Shown here: positions 1 to 7,749 of the stretch, in pieces
Position numbering within the stretch: position 1 is the stretch's first letter
Layout: every line of letters starts with the position of its first letter
Assembly (NCBI GenBank): GCA_001995005.1
Contig: MDJN01000219.1
Coordinates: 1 to 15,409 of the forward strand
From: Candidatus Parepulonipiscium sp. PG-Nun2H_MBin03
GTDB lineage: Bacteria > Bacillota > Clostridia > Lachnospirales > Cellulosilyticaceae
Length of the DNA: 15,409 nucleotides
Reading direction: 5' to 3'
Position numbers and translations under genes: made by a program
Notes under the pieces: generated by a model
Databases searched by the model: none
What the model was told of the DNA's origin: nothing
The model's input: only the letters and a program-made list of their open reading frames with translations

Positions 1-82
1 GGTTGCTTAGACTTCCAAACTTCTTAAATAAAGTTTTTAATAATTTTTAGAACCCGACTGCTTTAGGTGTGGGAGGTTCAGA

Positions 83-826
83 CAAGAGAGGTTAGAAAGA
101 GAGTATAACCTAGATTTGGTTACAACTGCACCAAACGTTATATATAAAGTGCATAAAACAAATGGTGAAATTATAGATTTATCAAACCCTGCAAATTTAC
201 CCGATCCATCAAATATAAAATGTATGGAAGAGCCAATGGTAGAAGCGAAAATTATGGTACCGTCTAATTATGTAGGAGCGGTAATGGATTTATGCCAAGA
301 AAGACGGGGAATATATATTAGTATGGAGTATATAGAAGAGACTCGTGCAGTACTTTCATATGAATTACCACTAAATGAGATAATTTATGACTTTTTTGAC
401 GCACTAAAATCACGTACTAAAGGATATGCATCATTTGATTATGAGCTAAAAGAATACCAAGAATCAAAATTAGTAAAATTGGATATATTAGTGAACAAAG
501 AAATGGTAGATGCATTATCTTTAATTGTTCACGAAACCAGTAGCGTTGCAAAAGGCAGAAAAATAGTGGAAAAATTAAAGAAAGAAATTCCGAAACATTT
601 ATTTGAAGTGCCTATTCAAGCTGCAATCGGAAATAAGGTAATAGCCCGTGAAACTATAAGTGCTATGCGAAAAGATGTACTTGCAAAATGCTATGGTGGG
701 GATATATCAAGAAAGAGAAAATTACTAGAAAAGCAAAAAGAAGGTAAGAAACGTATGAGACAAGTGGGTAATGTTGATGTGCCACAATCTGCGTTTATGA
801 GCGTATTAAAATTAGATGAAGACTAA
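83..826 (+). CDS. lepA: Elongation factor 4 (LepA), C-terminal part, 5' truncated
   Basis: LepA/EF4 is a ribosome-bound translational GTPase that acts during translation under stress or in initiation. Only the last ~247 residues of a protein normally near 600 aa are readable. They start at QERLEREYNLDLVTTAP, continue through the EF-G domain V-like block (VEAKIMVPSNYVGAVMDLCQ) and end in the LepA-specific C-terminal domain, with the basic tail GGDISRKRKLLEKQKEGKKR. The GTPase domain is outside the window. The TTG at 116 lies inside the conserved LDLVTTAP block and is not a real start. Upstream of about 83 the match breaks down: a frame stop lies at 41-43 and the segment normally following RCG is missing. 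This edge is either poor assembly or a true lesion. The stop overlaps the hemW start by 11 bases. Family assignment is certain; the state of the 5' end is not. Confidence 0.93.
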   Translation, partial: QERLEREYNLDLVTTAPNVIYKVHKTNGEIIDLSNPANLPDPSNIKCMEEPMVEAKIMVPSNYVGAVMDLCQERRGIYISMEYIEETRAVLSYELPLNEIIYDFFDALKSRTKGYASFDYELKEYQESKLVKLDILVNKEMVDALSLIVHETSSVAKGRKIVEKLKKEIPKHLFEVPIQAAIGNKVIARETISAMRKDVLAKCYGGDISRKRKLLEKQKEGKKRMRQVGNVDVPQSAFMSVLKLDED

Positions 827-1910
827 ATTAGGATTATACATTCATATACCATTTTGTAAGTCAAAATGTTACTATTGTGATTTTTTATCATTTGTGAATA
901 GTGATTTAATGGAAAAATATATAGATGCTTTAATAAATGAGTTAAGAAGTTACAATGAGTATAGACCAAACTATATATTTATAGGAGGGGGAACTCCGAG
1001 TGTTCTGCCTCCTTTTTTGCTACGTAAATTATTAAGCGAGATAGAACAAAATTTTGGAAGCGAAATATTAGAATATACGATAGAAATAAATCCAGCAACA
1101 TTAACGCAAGAACATCTAAAGATAATTAATAAGAGTGGCATAAATAGAGTAAGTATTGGACTGCAGAGTACAAATAATATGCTGCTAAAAGAAATAGGGC
1201 GAATACACACACTGCAAGATTTTGAAAATACTTTGTATTCTTTATCGGATATAGAAAATATTAATATTGACTTGATGTTTGCATTGCCAAATCAAACTAT
1301 AAAACAGTGGGAGCAAACTTTGTTGACTGTTACTAAATATCCGATTAAGCATATATCGGCGTATGCATTAACGTTAGAAGAAGGAACTAAATTATTTGAA
1401 AAATATAATGGCAAAAGCATAGCTACTGCAGAGACAGACAGGCAGATGTATGATTTAACAAAGCAAATACTATCTCAATATAATTATAGTCAATATGAAA
1501 TTTCTAACTGGGCACAATTAGGATATCAATGTAACCATAATATTTTATATTGGACACTGCAGCCGTATATAGGAGCTGGATTAGGTGCCAGTGGGTACTT
1601 GGAAAATATACGATATACAAATACCACAGATATATATCAATATATAAGTGGAAAATATAAAAAAGAAGAAAATTATATAACAACACAGATGAGTATGGAA
1701 GAATTTATGTTTTTAGGGCTTAGAATGATGAGTGGAGTATCTAAGAATGAATTCAAGCAAAAATTTGGAGTTGATATAAAAAATATTTATGGTGAGCAAA
1801 TTAAAAAATGGATTACACTAGCAGCAATGATAGAAGTAGCAGATAGAATATATCTGAGTGAATATGGTGTAAATATTTCCAATACGATTTTTACTTCTTT
1901 TTTGGAATAA
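816..1910 (+). CDS. hemW: HemW, radical SAM heme chaperone (HemN-like)
   Basis: Radical SAM protein of the HemW family, thought to bind heme and hand it to target proteins; older annotations call it oxygen-independent coproporphyrinogen III oxidase. The 364-aa product carries the CxxxCxxC iron-sulfur motif at C14, C18 and C21. The next position after CYYCD is Phe, not the extra Cys of true HemN, which favours HemW. GGGTP (57-61) is the SAM-binding glycine motif, and HNILYW (241-246) is the HemW HNxxYW heme motif, followed by GAGLGASGY. A HemW C-terminal domain is present. The ATG sits inside the end of lepA, so the two are probably translationally coupled. No clear terminator follows before the hrcA promoter. 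The lepA-hemW-hrcA order is common in Firmicutes. Confidence 0.93.
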   Translation: MKTKLGLYIHIPFCKSKCYYCDFLSFVNSDLMEKYIDALINELRSYNEYRPNYIFIGGGTPSVLPPFLLRKLLSEIEQNFGSEILEYTIEINPATLTQEHLKIINKSGINRVSIGLQSTNNMLLKEIGRIHTLQDFENTLYSLSDIENINIDLMFALPNQTIKQWEQTLLTVTKYPIKHISAYALTLEEGTKLFEKYNGKSIATAETDRQMYDLTKQILSQYNYSQYEISNWAQLGYQCNHNILYWTLQPYIGAGLGASGYLENIRYTNTTDIYQYISGKYKKEENYITTQMSMEEFMFLGLRMMSGVSKNEFKQKFGVDIKNIYGEQIKKWITLAAMIEVADRIYLSEYGVNISNTIFTSFLE

Positions 1911-1992
1911 AGGCAAAAAAACTTGAAAATACTATAAATGAGATTCTATAAACAAAAAAATTAAAAAACATGAATAATTTTTCAAAAACCTA

Positions 1993-2021
1993 TTGACAAA
2001 TGAAAAAATAAATGTTAAAGT
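1993..2021 (+). promoter_or_regulatory. Sigma-A-type promoter of the hrcA-grpE-dnaK-dnaJ operon
   Basis: A perfect -35 box TTGACA (1993-1998) is followed after 17 bases by TAAAGT (2016-2021), a 4/6 match to TATAAT. Transcription should start near 2028, placing the CIRCE operator right at and after the start site, where HrcA binding would block transcription. The promoter is inferred from consensus and position only. Confidence 0.75.
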
Positions 2022-2031
2022 AAAAAAGTAG

Positions 2032-2058
2032 TTAGCACTCGTAAGTTATGAGTGCTAA
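2032..2058 (+). promoter_or_regulatory. CIRCE operator (HrcA binding site)
   Basis: Perfect inverted repeat with arms TTAGCACTC (2032-2040) and GAGTGCTAA (2050-2058) around a 9-base spacer, exactly the canonical CIRCE element. HrcA binds it and represses the heat-shock operon until misfolded proteins occupy GroE. It lies just downstream of the promoter and upstream of the hrcA ribosome binding site. An ATG at 2048 falls inside the element and is not the start codon. Confidence 0.98.
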
Positions 2059-2077
2059 CAATGAAGGAAGGGATAAT

Positions 2078-3091
2078 ATGAATGAAAGAAAAGTACGTAT
2101 TCTTGAAGCTATTATTCAAGACTATATACAAACTGGTTCCCCTGTAGGTTCTAGAACACTTTCTAAGAAATATGACTTACAACTTAGTTCAGCAACAATT
2201 AGAAATGAAATGGCAGACCTTGAAGATTTAGGGCTAATAACACAACCTCATGCTTCAGCAGGGCGTATTCCTTCAGATAAAGGATATCGGCTATATGTTG
2301 ACAATTTGATGGGAAAAACAGATTTAGGGCCTGATTTAGATAATCTTATAGTAAAGATGTTAAATGACAAGATGAATGACATTGATGCTTTACTAGAAGA
2401 GACGGCAAGGCTTGTTGCTATGATGACAAACTATGCAACCATAGCCCAGACGTTACCTCTTGCAGAACCTACTGTAAAAAGAGTTCAAATAATGCCGGTA
2501 GAATTTAAAAGTATAGTGTGTGTTGTTGTAACAGATAACAATTTAGTCAAGCATAATGTAATTACAACTTCATTAGAAGTGGATGAAAACTTAGCTAATG
2601 TATTAACTTCTATGTTAAATAAAGCTATCAAAGGAATGACTCTTACTTCTTTGAAAAGATGTAATTTAGACGATATAGACCCGATGTATAAACCTCTTAT
2701 ATTACAAATTATAAAGGTAATAATACAAATATTAGCAGAAGAAAATACAAACCAAATTTTTACAAGAGGAACAACTAATATACTGGATTTTCAAGAGTTT
2801 AATGATATGCAAAAAGCTCGTGAGCTATTAGAGCTATTAGAGGAAAAACCATATCTTACAAAGTTATTGTCAAAAAGTTCTGGAAATTCAGTCAATATTA
2901 GTATAGGCGAAGAAAATGCATTAGAGTCTATGAAAGAGTGTAGTTTAATTACAACTACGTATAAAGTAGGTGAATATACACTAGGTACTATAGGAATTAT
3001 AGGGCCAAAGCGTATGAATTATAGCCAAGTAGTAAGCTTATTAGAACAAATTTCGTATCATCTAACATTAATGTTAGGAAATGAATTTTAA
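2078..3091 (+). CDS. hrcA: Heat-inducible transcription repressor HrcA
   Basis: HrcA represses CIRCE-controlled chaperone operons and so regulates its own operon here. The product is 337 aa from ATG 2078. The N-terminal winged helix-turn-helix covers about residues 1-75, including LSSATIRNEMADLEDLGL and the wing HASAGRIPSDKGYRLYVD. The effector/dimerisation region follows, ending in a typical HrcA GIIGPKRMNY block. The reading frame is open back to an ATG at 2048, but that codon is inside CIRCE. The strong ribosome binding site AAGGAAGG (2064-2071) is placed for ATG 2078, and MNERKVRILEAII matches HrcA N-termini. First gene of the heat-shock operon, followed by grpE after 86 bases. Confidence 0.97.
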   Translation: MNERKVRILEAIIQDYIQTGSPVGSRTLSKKYDLQLSSATIRNEMADLEDLGLITQPHASAGRIPSDKGYRLYVDNLMGKTDLGPDLDNLIVKMLNDKMNDIDALLEETARLVAMMTNYATIAQTLPLAEPTVKRVQIMPVEFKSIVCVVVTDNNLVKHNVITTSLEVDENLANVLTSMLNKAIKGMTLTSLKRCNLDDIDPMYKPLILQIIKVIIQILAEENTNQIFTRGTTNILDFQEFNDMQKARELLELLEEKPYLTKLLSKSSGNSVNISIGEENALESMKECSLITTTYKVGEYTLGTIGIIGPKRMNYSQVVSLLEQISYHLTLMLGNEF

Positions 3092-3177
3092 CTTTATGAA
3101 TGTAGAGTAATCATAAGTAAACTAAAGATTATTTCTTATAATGATGCAAAAGTAGATTAATCTAGAAAGGAATAAGT

Positions 3178-3708
3178 ATGGAAAACGAAAACATTGAGCC
3201 GATTGAAGAAGAAATCCAAGAGGAAGAAATCCAAGAGGAAGAAATTCAAGAGGAAGAAATTCAAGAGGAAGAAGAAATAGTAGCAGAAGAGAGTAAGCAA
3301 GATTCTAATTTAGAAAAATTACAACGCCTTATGGCAGAGTTTGATAATTATAGAAAGCGCACAGAAAAAGAAAAAGCACAAGTATATGATATGGCACTTA
3401 GCGGGATTGTAACAGAAATGCTAGGTACATTAGATAACTTTGAACGTGCACTGCAACAAGAAACGTCAGATAAAGCCTTCTACGAAGGAGTGATGATGAT
3501 ATATAAACAATTAGTTGGAGTGATAGAAAAGATAGGTGTGACAGCTATTGAAACAGTAGGTAAAGAATTTGACCCAAATTTTCACAATGCTATTTTCCAT
3601 GTAGAAGATGAAACAGTAGGTAAAAATACAATTATTGAAGAAATGCAAAAAGGATATATATATAAAGAAAAGGTATTAAGACATAGCTTAGTAAAAGTAG
3701 CTAATTAG
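3178..3708 (+). CDS. grpE: GrpE, nucleotide exchange factor for DnaK
   Basis: GrpE dimers release ADP from DnaK and so drive the DnaK-DnaJ folding cycle in the cytoplasm. The 176-aa protein has a long acidic, low-complexity N-terminus (residues ~2-45) built partly from four tandem EEIQE units. The coiled-coil helix follows (LEKLQRLMAEFDNYRKRTEKEK), then the beta-rich head with the family signature around FDPNFHNAIFHVED, ending in VLRHSLVKVAN. The start ATG is preceded by AAAGGAA. It lies between hrcA and dnaK in the usual order. The unusual part is the repeated N-terminal tail, which is not part of the DnaK-binding head. Confidence 0.97.
   Translation: MENENIEPIEEEIQEEEIQEEEIQEEEIQEEEEIVAEESKQDSNLEKLQRLMAEFDNYRKRTEKEKAQVYDMALSGIVTEMLGTLDNFERALQQETSDKAFYEGVMMIYKQLVGVIEKIGVTAIETVGKEFDPNFHNAIFHVEDETVGKNTIIEEMQKGYIYKEKVLRHSLVKVAN
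3208..3267 (+). repeat. Four tandem 15-bp repeats inside grpE
   Basis: The unit GAAGAAATYCAAGAG is repeated four times in frame (3208-3222, 3223-3237, 3238-3252, 3253-3267). Units 1-2 carry ATC and units 3-4 ATT, so the array looks like pairwise duplication. It encodes EEIQE repeated four times. Because the unit is a multiple of three, gain or loss of copies changes the length of the acidic tail without a frameshift. Confidence 0.95.
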
Positions 3709-3737
3709 TATAAATTATAAAATTGGAGGAAATTATA

Positions 3738-5573
3738 ATGAGTAAAATAATAGGAATAGATTTAGGAACAACAAATTCATGTGTATCTGTTATGGAAGGT
3801 GGAAAGCCAGTCGTAATAGTAAATGCAGATGGAGGAAGAACAACCCCTTCAGTAGTAGCATTTACAAAAGATGGCGAAAGACTAGTAGGAGATACGGCTA
3901 AGCGTCAAGCTATTACAAATCACGAAAGAACAATCGCTTCAATTAAGCGTCATATGGGAACAAATCATAAAGTAAATATTGATAGCAAAGCATATTCACC
4001 ACAAGAAATTTCAGCAATAACGTTACAAAAGCTAAAAACTGATGCAGAAAGTCATCTAGGTGAAACAGTGACAAAAGCAGTTATTACAGTTCCAGCTTAT
4101 TTTACAGACGCACAACGTCAAGCTACAAAAGATGCTGGGCGTATTGCGGGACTTGAAGTGGAACGTATAATAAATGAGCCAACAGCAGCAGCTTTAGCAT
4201 ATGGGCTTGAAAATGAGCAAGAACAAAAAATAGTTGTATATGACCTAGGTGGAGGTACATTTGATGTATCTATCATAGAAATAGGTGATGGAGTTATTGA
4301 AGTTCTTGCGACTAGCGGAGATAATCATCTAGGTGGAGATGACTTTGACCAACGTGTAATTAACTTCTTAGTAAGCGAGTTTAAAAAGATGGAAGGCGAA
4401 GACTTATCAGCTAATAATATGGCTATGCAACGTATTAAAGAAGCGGCTGAACAAGCTAAAAAAGAGCTTTCAACCAAAACTACAACACAAGTTTTAATAC
4501 CATTTATTACGCAAACAGGGAAAAACTTAGACATTACAATTTCAAGAGCAAAGTTTGATGAATTAACAGCAGATTTAGTAGAACGTACTACAGGACCTGT
4601 TAAAAATGCATTAAAAGATGCAGACCTTAGTCCATCAGAGATTGATAAAGTTCTTTTAGTAGGTGGTTCAACTCGTATACCAGCGGTTCAAGAAGCGGTA
4701 AAACGTATTGTAGGTAAAGAGCCGTTTAAAGGAATTAACCCAGATGAATGCGTAGCTATAGGAGCTGCTATCCAAGGTGGAAAATTAGCAGGAGATGCAG
4801 GTGCTGGAGATATTCTATTACTTGATGTAACACCTCTTACACTGGGTATTGAAACATTAGGTGGCGTGGCGACACCTCTTATCCAAAGAAATACAACTAT
4901 ACCAACTAAGAAGAGCCAAACCTTCTCAACAGCAGCAGATAACCAAACAGCGGTTGATATTCACGTTGTACAAGGTGAAAGACCAATGGCGACTGATAAC
5001 AAAACTTTAGGTAATTTTAAGCTAGATGGAATTATGCCAGCACGCCGTGGTACTCCGCAAATAGAAGTAACATTTGATATTGATGCTAATGGTATAGTAA
5101 AAGTATCTGCAAAAGATTTGGGGACAGGTAAAGAACAACACATTACAATTACAGCAAGTACAAATTTATCTGAAGATGAAATTAATCGTGCTGTGGCAGA
5201 AGCGGAACAAAATGCAGCAGCAGATAAAAAACGTAAAGAGGCTATTGATGTTAAAAATGAGGCAGATAGTATGATATTCCAAACAGAAAAAATGCTAACT
5301 GATAATGAGCAAGTTTTGGATGCAGCAGATAAAGCAGATATTGAAGTCAAATTAGGAGCTTTAAAAAGCTTAAATGATACAATAGACTTAGCTAATATTA
5401 GTGATTCTCAAGTAGAAGCATTAAAAACTGCAAATGAAGAATTAACACAATTGTTCTACTCAATATCTGAAAAGATGTACCAACAACAAGCACAACAAGG
5501 TGATATGGGTGAAGATTTTAGTGGAGCAGATGCTAAAGATGATGTAATTGATGCTGACTTTAAAGAAGAATAA
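3738..5573 (+). CDS. dnaK: Chaperone protein DnaK (Hsp70)
   Basis: ATP-dependent Hsp70 chaperone that binds exposed hydrophobic peptides, helped by DnaJ and GrpE. The 611-aa product has the nucleotide-binding domain with phosphate loop GIDLGTTNSC at the N-terminus, the INEPTAAALAYG and VYDLGGGTFDVSI motifs, LLVGGSTRIPAVQE, and the interdomain linker DILLLDVTPLTLGIETLGG. The substrate-binding domain and helical lid follow, and the C-terminus DDVIDADFKEE is typical of bacterial DnaK. A TTG at 3723 opens the frame earlier, but GGAGG (3725-3729) is the ribosome binding site for ATG 3738 and MSKIIGIDLGTTNS is the conserved N-terminus. Length is normal. It follows grpE by 29 bases and is separated from dnaJ by a stem-loop. 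Confidence 0.99.
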   Translation: MSKIIGIDLGTTNSCVSVMEGGKPVVIVNADGGRTTPSVVAFTKDGERLVGDTAKRQAITNHERTIASIKRHMGTNHKVNIDSKAYSPQEISAITLQKLKTDAESHLGETVTKAVITVPAYFTDAQRQATKDAGRIAGLEVERIINEPTAAALAYGLENEQEQKIVVYDLGGGTFDVSIIEIGDGVIEVLATSGDNHLGGDDFDQRVINFLVSEFKKMEGEDLSANNMAMQRIKEAAEQAKKELSTKTTTQVLIPFITQTGKNLDITISRAKFDELTADLVERTTGPVKNALKDADLSPSEIDKVLLVGGSTRIPAVQEAVKRIVGKEPFKGINPDECVAIGAAIQGGKLAGDAGAGDILLLDVTPLTLGIETLGGVATPLIQRNTTIPTKKSQTFSTAADNQTAVDIHVVQGERPMATDNKTLGNFKLDGIMPARRGTPQIEVTFDIDANGIVKVSAKDLGTGKEQHITITASTNLSEDEINRAVAEAEQNAAADKKRKEAIDVKNEADSMIFQTEKMLTDNEQVLDAADKADIEVKLGALKSLNDTIDLANISDSQVEALKTANEELTQLFYSISEKMYQQQAQQGDMGEDFSGADAKDDVIDADFKEE

Positions 5574-5585
5574 TAAATAAATTTT

Positions 5586-5613
5586 AAGTCAAAGATACCC
5601 TCTTTGACTTTTT
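5586..5613 (+). terminator. Intrinsic terminator-like stem-loop between dnaK and dnaJ
   Basis: A perfect 10-bp stem (AAGTCAAAGA at 5586-5595 with TCTTTGACTT at 5601-5610) closes a 5-base loop and runs into five consecutive T residues (5609-5613). It lies 12 bases after the dnaK stop and 27 bases before the dnaJ start. The stem is moderately strong and the U-run short, so partial termination or 3'-end protection of dnaK mRNA is more likely than a full stop. No separate dnaJ promoter was seen after it. Confidence 0.7.
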
Positions 5614-5640
5614 GAATGACAATTAAATTGGTGGTGAAAC

Positions 5641-6786
5641 ATGGCAAAGAGAGATTATTATGAAGTGCTGGGAGTGAATAAAGGTGCTTCAGATTCAGAA
5701 ATAAAAAAGGCATATAGAAAGGTAGCTAAAAAATATCATCCTGATACAAACCCTAATAATGCAGAGGCAGAAACTAAGTTTAAAGAGGCATCTGAAGCTT
5801 ATGAAATTTTAGGCGATGGGGATAAAAAAGCGGCGTATGATAGATATGGTCACAGTGCATTTGAACAAGGAGGTGCTGGTGGCTTTGGCGGATTTAATGG
5901 TTTTGAAGGAAGTTTTGAAGGCGGATTTGATTTTGAAGATATATTTGGCGACATATTTGGCGGTGGCAGACGAAGTGGTAGGCGAGGTCCAAGACCAGGA
6001 GCAGATATTCACCAAAATATGCAAGTTACATTCTCAGAAGCAGCTTTTGGCTTAGAAAAAGAAATACAAATTATGACATCAGAAACTTGTAGCACTTGTA
6101 ACGGTACAAAAGCAAAACCTGGTACTCACGCAGAAACTTGTACAAAATGCGGTGGGCGAGGACAAATTCGAGTTACGCAACGTACAATTTTAGGAGCTAT
6201 GCAAACTACGCAAACATGTGACGAGTGTGGCGGAGATGGTACAATTGTAAAAGAAAAATGTACTACTTGTCGTGGGCAAGGCAAAGTTAGAACAACTAAA
6301 AAAGTGACAGTGTCAATTCCAGCTGGTATTGATACTGGGCAAACATTACGATTGTCTGGCAAAGGTGAGGCAGGCGAAATTGGTGCTAATAATGGAGATT
6401 TACTGATTACTATCCACATAAAGTCGCATGAGCTCTTTAAGCGTGATGGATATAGCGTAAATATACGTATGCCAATTAGTTTCAGGCAAGCAGCTTTAGG
6501 TGCAGAAATTTCTGTCCCTACATTAGATGGAAATGTAAAACTAAGTGTTAAAGAAGGAACACAAACAGGTACAACGTTTAGGTTGCAAGGAAAAGGTATA
6601 CCAAACCTTAGAAATCCAAAGCAACGAGGAGACCAGTTTGTAGAAGTATTTATAGAGGTGCCGAGAAATTTAACGCAGACTCAAAAAGATTTATTAGAAC
6701 AGTTTGATACTGATACTAAGGAAAATCAACCTCAACAAAAAAGTTTTAAAAAAACTATGGAAAAGATATTTGGAAAAAAGGATTAA
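5641..6786 (+). CDS. dnaJ: Chaperone protein DnaJ (Hsp40, type I)
   Basis: Co-chaperone that delivers substrates to DnaK and stimulates its ATPase. The 381-aa protein has all type I parts: the J domain (1-70) with HPD at 33-35, a Gly/Phe-rich linker (~77-110), four zinc-binding repeats with cysteine pairs C150/C153, C167/C170, C193/C196 and C207/C210, and the C-terminal substrate-binding domains. The first zinc repeat reads CSTCNGTK where the family usually has CxxCxGxG; all eight cysteines are kept, so zinc binding should be unaffected. The ribosome binding site GGTGGTGA precedes ATG 5641. It follows the dnaK-dnaJ stem-loop, so its level may be lower than that of DnaK. Confidence 0.98.
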   Translation: MAKRDYYEVLGVNKGASDSEIKKAYRKVAKKYHPDTNPNNAEAETKFKEASEAYEILGDGDKKAAYDRYGHSAFEQGGAGGFGGFNGFEGSFEGGFDFEDIFGDIFGGGRRSGRRGPRPGADIHQNMQVTFSEAAFGLEKEIQIMTSETCSTCNGTKAKPGTHAETCTKCGGRGQIRVTQRTILGAMQTTQTCDECGGDGTIVKEKCTTCRGQGKVRTTKKVTVSIPAGIDTGQTLRLSGKGEAGEIGANNGDLLITIHIKSHELFKRDGYSVNIRMPISFRQAALGAEISVPTLDGNVKLSVKEGTQTGTTFRLQGKGIPNLRNPKQRGDQFVEVFIEVPRNLTQTQKDLLEQFDTDTKENQPQQKSFKKTMEKIFGKKD

Positions 6787-6801
6787 TAGGAAGGGTCACA
6801 A

Positions 6802-7749
6802 ATGGATTATATAGAAATTTCAATAGAAACAACGACTGAGGCTGTAGAAGCGATTAGCTATTATATTATAGATGAATTAAATGGAGGAGTAGAAATTTGT
6901 GACCCAAAAGATGTGTTGCATCAAGATAAAACTCAAGTATGGTATGACTTTATAGACGAAACATTGCTAAATGTAGATATGGATATAGTAGTAGTTAAAG
7001 GCTATTTTGAGAATAATATAGATACTCATGAGTATATAAAAAAGATTAAATCGCAGCTAGAACATATATCACAATTTTTGAATGTAGGCTCGTGTAAAAT
7101 ATCTGCATCAGATATACCAGAAGAAAAATGGGCCCATGAGTGGAAAAAATATTATAAAGTATTTACGATAGGGAAAAAAGTGGTAATTAAGCCTTCTTGG
7201 TTGGATTACACCCCAAAGGATAATGATATTGTCATAGAAATTGACCCTGCTATGGCATTTGGCACAGGCACACATGAGACTACATCCATGTGTGTTTGCC
7301 TTATAGAAAAATATATATCTAATGATGATAACATTTTAGATGTTGGTACAGGCAGCGGAATTTTAGGAATTGTATCAGCGAAACTAGGAGCCAAATGTGT
7401 TATAGGTATTGATATTGATGATATGGCAGTTAAGGTTGCACAAGATAATATAAAAATTAATAATGTTGATAATATAATGAAAGCTGTGCAAGGAGATTTA
7501 CTTGATGTAGTGGATAAAAAAGCTGATATAGTTGTGACAAATATTATTGCTGATATAATAATCTTATTGGCAGCACAAGTAAAAAATGTTATTGCAGAAG
7601 ACGGCATTTGGATTTCTTCAGGCATTATAAATACTAAAAAAGATAAAGTTTTAGACGCTATAAAAAATAATGGTTGGATTATCCAAGAGATTATAGAAGA
7701 AAATGAATGGATAGCGATTGTAGCAAAACTAGGTGAGAATGATGCCTAA
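6802..7749 (+). CDS. prmA: Ribosomal protein L11 methyltransferase PrmA
   Basis: SAM-dependent enzyme that methylates lysines and the N-terminus of ribosomal protein L11. The 315-aa product has the N-terminal L11-recognition domain, then DPAMAFGTGTHETT (148-161), a hallmark of PrmA, the SAM-binding motif LDVGTGSGILGI (179-190), the acidic end of beta-2 (GIDIDDMA) and the TNIIAD motif (246-251). The ribosome binding site GGAAGGG precedes the ATG. It follows dnaJ closely and overlaps the rsmE start, so it is part of the heat-shock transcript, an arrangement common in Firmicutes. Confidence 0.96.
   Translation: MDYIEISIETTTEAVEAISYYIIDELNGGVEICDPKDVLHQDKTQVWYDFIDETLLNVDMDIVVVKGYFENNIDTHEYIKKIKSQLEHISQFLNVGSCKISASDIPEEKWAHEWKKYYKVFTIGKKVVIKPSWLDYTPKDNDIVIEIDPAMAFGTGTHETTSMCVCLIEKYISNDDNILDVGTGSGILGIVSAKLGAKCVIGIDIDDMAVKVAQDNIKINNVDNIMKAVQGDLLDVVDKKADIVVTNIIADIIILLAAQVKNVIAEDGIWISSGIINTKKDKVLDAIKNNGWIIQEIIEENEWIAIVAKLGENDA

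Noticed and set aside
1911..1992. Possible terminator after hemW
   Set aside because: Only A-runs and weak T-runs without a convincing stem; no terminator could be supported.
3153..3164. Palindrome TAGATTAATCTA just before grpE
   Set aside because: Only 12 bases in AT-rich DNA next to the ribosome binding site, with no promoter or second copy nearby; likely chance.
4961..5350. 129-aa minus-strand open frame inside dnaK
   Set aside because: Antisense shadow of a highly conserved coding region; Ser/Ala-rich composition typical of reverse frames.
7206..7625. 139-aa minus-strand open frame inside prmA
   Set aside because: Antisense shadow of the conserved methyltransferase domain; no ribosome binding site or recognisable motif.
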